A DNA stretch of 64,000 nucleotides, taken from NCBI RefSeq assembly GCF_011290365.1, contig NZ_CP049786.1, positions 2,604,001-2,668,000 of the forward strand. Direction: 5' to 3'. This document shows positions 61,422 to 64,000 of the stretch, piece by piece; the stretch's first letter is position 1; every line of letters starts with the position of its first letter. A model generated the notes under the pieces. It was not told the DNA's origin, searched no databases, and saw only the letters and a list, made by a program, of their open reading frames with translations. This stretch comes from Leclercia sp. 29361. GTDB lineage: Bacteria; Pseudomonadota; Gammaproteobacteria; Enterobacterales; Enterobacteriaceae. A program made the position numbers and the translations under genes.

Positions 61422-61450
61422 AATCTACTCCCATGGTAAATATCTGTCAA
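61422..61450 (-). promoter_or_regulatory. Sigma-70 promoter of the ycjM operon
   Basis: TTGACA (perfect -35), a 17-base spacer and TAGATT (-10, four of six matches) on the minus strand. Start of transcription would be near 61415, directly beside the operator. No other promoter as good was seen in the 180 bases between pspD and ycjM. Confidence 0.75.
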
Positions 61451-61583
61451 CGGACCAGGCGGCAGAAAAACGCGATCATAAAGGCGCGCAGATCGTTAAT
61501 GTGAACTGACGCAAAGAAAGGATGAAATAGGAAGAAACGTCGCCAGCCCCGTTCATTGCGAAAAGGGCTGGTGCGGTGAGGAA

Positions 61584-61808
61584 TTAGCGGGAGAAGTATC
61601 GGCGTGAGACGCGGTTAGCCACTTTTTTCAGCATCGGCTCCAGCGCCACCGCAAGCAGCATCCGGACGGGTTTACGGGCGACAGATTTAATTGCCCACCC
61701 CGCCACGCCTGCAGGGCCGTAACGCAGTGCGGTAAGTAAAACCAGCTTCCCTGCGAATTTCAGGCCCGGCTTAACGCGATGTCCGGCCTGTTGCCAGCGT
61801 TGATTCAT
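61584..61808 (-). CDS. pspD: Phage shock protein PspD
   Basis: A 74-residue peripheral inner-membrane protein, last gene of the psp operon here (no pspE follows). It has an amphipathic or weakly hydrophobic middle ([24 protein letters not shown]) and a very basic C-terminus (RVSRRYFSR), as in E. coli PspD (73 residues). Its exact function is not defined; overproduction with PspA helps protect the proton-motive force. It lies 14 bases after pspC. Confidence 0.92.
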   Translation of the reverse strand: MNQRWQQAGHRVKPGLKFAGKLVLLTALRYGPAGVAGWAIKSVARKPVRMLLAVALEPMLKKVANRVSRRYFSR

Positions 61809-61822
61809 ATGAGTTCTCTCCG

Positions 61823-62182
61823 TTAAAGCTGACGAAAACGGCTTCGCAGCGAGAAGGTATCAGAGGTGACATACCGCTCCATCTCGCGCAGGCGTTGCTC
61901 ACCTGCCGACAGTTGGGCATCCACCGTATCCAGCAGTTCACTGCTGGTGGGGGCATTTTCATCGTCCATCGCGCTGTCCGGCATTGGATCCAGCACAAAG
62001 GATAAAATGATATAGGCCACCAGAGTAATAAACGCCAGGCCAAAGAAAATGGAGAGTACCGTCACCACGCGCACCAGCTTTACCGGCACGTCGAGGTAGT
62101 GCGCCAGCCCGGCGCAGACGCCGCGCACCATCCCCTGCTGGGGGATACGCCACAATTTTTTATTCAGGTTTAGTCCGGCCAT
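61823..62182 (-). CDS. pspC: Phage shock protein PspC
   Basis: A 119-residue inner-membrane sensor. The PspC domain is intact: [30 protein letters not shown] followed by a membrane helix ([24 protein letters not shown]). The C-terminal part has leucine-zipper character ([24 protein letters not shown]). With PspB it senses membrane damage and draws PspA from PspF, which turns on the operon. Its start overlaps the pspB stop. Confidence 0.96.
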   Translation of the reverse strand: MAGLNLNKKLWRIPQQGMVRGVCAGLAHYLDVPVKLVRVVTVLSIFFGLAFITLVAYIILSFVLDPMPDSAMDDENAPTSSELLDTVDAQLSAGEQRLREMERYVTSDTFSLRSRFRQL

Positions 62183-62406
62183 TAGCGATCCCTCCAGTTC
62201 GGATGTTCCGCATCCAGGATAGCTTCCAGCGCCTGAATACGTTCACGCATTTTATTCGCGTCCTGGGTTAACTGCGCCAGACGCTGTTGTTCGCTTTGCG
62301 ATAGCTCGCTTCGGGAAGAACGGTTGCTGTAATGCAGCCACAACCAGATCGGCAACACAAACAGCACGAAAATGGTCAGCGGAATGGCAAGAAAAAGCGC
62401 GCTCAT
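62182..62406 (-). CDS. pspB: Phage shock protein PspB
   Basis: A 74-residue inner-membrane protein: an N-terminal membrane helix (LFLAIPLTIFVLFVLPIWLWLHY) and a cytoplasmic coiled-coil tail (SELSQSEQQRLAQLTQDANKMRERIQALEAILD). This is the exact PspB layout. It acts with PspC as the positive membrane sensor of the phage-shock response. It lies 54 bases after pspA and overlaps pspC by one base. Confidence 0.96.
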   Translation of the reverse strand: MSALFLAIPLTIFVLFVLPIWLWLHYSNRSSRSELSQSEQQRLAQLTQDANKMRERIQALEAILDAEHPNWRDR

Positions 62407-62460
62407 GTCTACTCCTTGTCTTACGATGAGTGGCGGCGCCAGCCGGCGCCGCAGATATTA

Positions 62461-63129
62461 TTATTGATTGTCTTGTTTCATTCTGGCTTTCAGCGCGGCC
62501 AGTTGCTCGCCGATTTCATCATCCGCTTTCAGATCGGCAAACTGCTGATCCAGCGTCTTCTGTTTGCCAAAGCTGTGGCTTTCCGCTTCGGCTTCCATCT
62601 GATCGATACGGCGCTCAAATGACTCGAAACGGGCCATAGCTTCATCAATCTTGCCGCTGTCGAGCTGACGACGCACGTCGCGGGAAGAATTTGCCGCCTG
62701 ATGGCGCAGCGTCAGCGCCTGCTGACGGGCACGGGTTTCGCTCAGCTTGTTCTCAAGCTCGGCAATCTCTTTTTTCATGCGGGTGAGCGTTTCGTCCACC
62801 AGCGTCACTTCCTGCTCCAGCGTTGCGACGATATCGGTCAGCTTCTGCTTTTCAATCAGCGCGGAACGGGCCAGATCGTCTTTATCTTTACGCAGCGCCA
62901 GTTCGGCTTTTTCCTGCCATTCGTTCTGCTGGGCGGTCGCCTGCTCAATGCGGCGCGAAAGCTGTTTCTTCTCGGCCAGCGCACGGGCGGAGTTTGAACG
63001 CACTTCGACCAGCGTATCTTCCATCTCCTGAATCATCAGGCGGACCAGCTTCTGTGGATCTTCCGCTTTTTCCAGCAGCGAGTTGATGTTGGCGTTCACG
63101 ATGTCGGCAAAACGAGAAAAAATACCCAT
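62461..63129 (-). CDS. pspA: Phage shock protein PspA
   Basis: A 222-residue member of the PspA/IM30 family, related to ESCRT-III. In resting cells it binds PspF and blocks its ATPase; under membrane stress it forms oligomers on the inner membrane and keeps the proton-motive force. The N-terminal amphipathic helix [25 protein letters not shown] is followed by long alpha-helical hairpins that fill the rest. Length equals the E. coli protein. It is the first gene of the operon, behind a sigma-54 promoter. Confidence 0.97.
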   Translation of the reverse strand: MGIFSRFADIVNANINSLLEKAEDPQKLVRLMIQEMEDTLVEVRSNSARALAEKKQLSRRIEQATAQQNEWQEKAELALRKDKDDLARSALIEKQKLTDIVATLEQEVTLVDETLTRMKKEIAELENKLSETRARQQALTLRHQAANSSRDVRRQLDSGKIDEAMARFESFERRIDQMEAEAESHSFGKQKTLDQQFADLKADDEIGEQLAALKARMKQDNQ

Positions 63130-63180
63130 AATTGAATCCTCATAGTTCTGTTATCGGGCTAAGCCCTGCTATTTAGCTAA

Positions 63181-63196
63181 TACAAATCCCGTGCCA
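63181..63196 (-). promoter_or_regulatory. Sigma-54 promoter of pspABCD
   Basis: TGGCACGGGATTTGTA on the minus strand: TGGCAC (-24) and TTGTA (-12) with correct spacing, fitting TGGCAYR-N4-TTGCW except for a T at the last C. It lies about 50 bases before the pspA start. The AT-rich AATCAATAAGATAA just upstream (about 63204-63220) could be an IHF site, with PspF sites further up towards pspF. Confidence 0.9.
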
Positions 63197-63295
63197 GTTT
63201 TTTATCTTATTGATTTTACGCAAGGTGATTGCTTTTTCGCCCATTCCACCCTACTCTCGCTTAGTGAATCACACCAATAAGTGGTTAATTTCATC

Positions 63296-64000
63296 ATGGC
63301 TGAATTTAAAGATACGTTATTGGGGGAAGCCAACAGCTTCCTCGAAGTGCTGGAGCAGGTTTCGCGTCTGGCCCCGCTGAATAAACCGGTGCTGATCATC
63401 GGAGAGCGCGGCACCGGGAAAGAGCTAATCGCCAATCGTCTGCACTATTTATCCGGGCGCTGGGATGGCCCCTTTATCTCCCTGAACTGTGCCGCGCTGA
63501 ACGAAAACCTGCTCGATACCGAGCTGTTCGGCCATGAGGCGGGCGCCTTTACCGGAGCCCAGCGTCGTCACCCCGGGCGTTTCGAGCGCGCCGACGGTGG
63601 GACGCTGTTCCTGGATGAGCTCGCCACCGCCCCGATGCTGGTGCAGGAAAAGCTGCTGCGCGTCATTGAGTATGGCGAGCTCGAGCGCGTGGGCGGCAGC
63701 CAGCCGTTACAGGTGAATGTGCGACTGGTCTGCGCCACCAACGCCAACCTCCCGGAGATGGTCGAGCAGGAGCGTTTTCGCGCCGACCTGCTGGACAGGC
63801 TGGCCTTCGACGTCGTCAACCTGCCCCCGCTGCGCGAGCGGCGCAGCGATATCATGCTGCTGGCGGAACAATTTGCCATCCAGATGTGCCGCGAGCTGGG
63901 CCTGCCGCTGTTCCCCGGCTTTAGCCAGCACGCCCGCGAAACCCTGCTCGACTACCGCTGGCCCGGTAATATCCGCGAGCTGAAAAACGTGGTTGAGCGC
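63296..64000 (+). CDS. pspF: Psp operon activator PspF, partial (3' end outside the window)
   Basis: PspF is the sigma-54 bacterial enhancer-binding protein that opens the pspA promoter. The first 235 of about 325 residues are visible. The AAA+ domain is complete in its main motifs: Walker A IGERGTGKELIA, the GAFTGA loop (GHEAGAFTGAQRR) that touches sigma-54, Walker B GGTLFLDELA and the arginine-finger region FRADLLDRLAFDVVNLPPLRER. There is no receiver domain, as is typical: PspA provides control. It is divergent from pspA; the ATG at 63296 (MAEFKDTLLG) matches E. coli. Confidence 0.97.
   Translation, partial: MAEFKDTLLGEANSFLEVLEQVSRLAPLNKPVLIIGERGTGKELIANRLHYLSGRWDGPFISLNCAALNENLLDTELFGHEAGAFTGAQRRHPGRFERADGGTLFLDELATAPMLVQEKLLRVIEYGELERVGGSQPLQVNVRLVCATNANLPEMVEQERFRADLLDRLAFDVVNLPPLRERRSDIMLLAEQFAIQMCRELGLPLFPGFSQHARETLLDYRWPGNIRELKNVVER

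Noticed and set aside
62332..63086. Several plus-strand ORFs across pspA/pspB
   Set aside because: Antisense to conserved psp genes, with no start signals.

Overview
The window is enterobacterial chromosome, most like Enterobacter, Lelliottia, Leclercia or Kosakonia. Long runs keep Escherichia coli gene order (ttcA-dbpA-fnrS-zntB with dgcM beyond; mppA-mpaA-ycjG-tpx-tyrR-ycjF-ycjX-ycjW-ompG-ycjVUTSRQPONM-pspDCBA-pspF), but a large type VI secretion (T6SS) island sits between the dgcM and mppA parts. Species is inferred from synteny and protein resemblance recalled from memory; no search was run.

Layout. 1-9.7 kb is core genome: the end of a general porin, a KTSC-domain protein, a GFA-family protein, a small exported protein, ttcA, dbpA, the FNR-activated small RNA fnrS with its FNR box, zntB, a chemoreceptor-like protein, dgcM and a PfpI/DJ-1 family protein. 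9.8-38.8 kb is the T6SS island, all on the minus strand except an IS3-family insertion. 39.2-47.5 kb is the murein peptide recycling set (mppA, mpaA, ycjG), then tpx, tyrR, ycjF and ycjX. 47.6-61.4 kb is the ycj disaccharide gene cluster with its LacI-type regulator ycjW and porin ompG. 61.5-64 kb is the phage-shock operon pspABCD and the divergent activator pspF, cut by the window end.

The T6SS is the main interest: it looks like a decaying machine. Transcription runs from tssB at about 38.8 kb down to about 9.8 kb. tssB, vgrG, a PAAR gene, tssM, tssA, tssF, tssG, tssJ and tssE look intact. Two deletions have removed the middle of the sheath/baseplate/ATPase block. One fuses the first ~128 codons of tssC in frame to the last half of tssL, with no tssK left. 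The other joins the first ~45 codons of an OmpA-like gene to the last ~95 codons of tssH (clpV), with no hcp left. The VasL/ImpA-like gene has lost its middle and is frameshifted, a TM2-domain gene carries an early in-frame stop, and a DUF805 gene is frameshifted near its start. This copy should not be able to build a secretion apparatus alone.

Inside the island, about 23-36 kb, is a low-GC effector nursery. A module of vgrG, small membrane protein, class 3 lipase effector (Tle2-like) and immunity lipoprotein is present as an upstream copy (lipase broken by an IS element and a separate 1-base frameshift) and a downstream copy (vgrG reduced to a C-terminal remnant, lipase intact, three tandem immunity genes). 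A further pair, a HEMSH metallopeptidase-like protein with a lipoprotein, sits next to the vgrG. Immunity genes survive while delivery genes are lost, which suggests selection for protection against kin.

The ycj cluster is complete here, including an intact ycjV. Two identical 14-bp imperfect palindromes, one just downstream of a good sigma-70 promoter for ycjM and one 13 bp upstream of ycjU, are strong candidates for YcjW operators.
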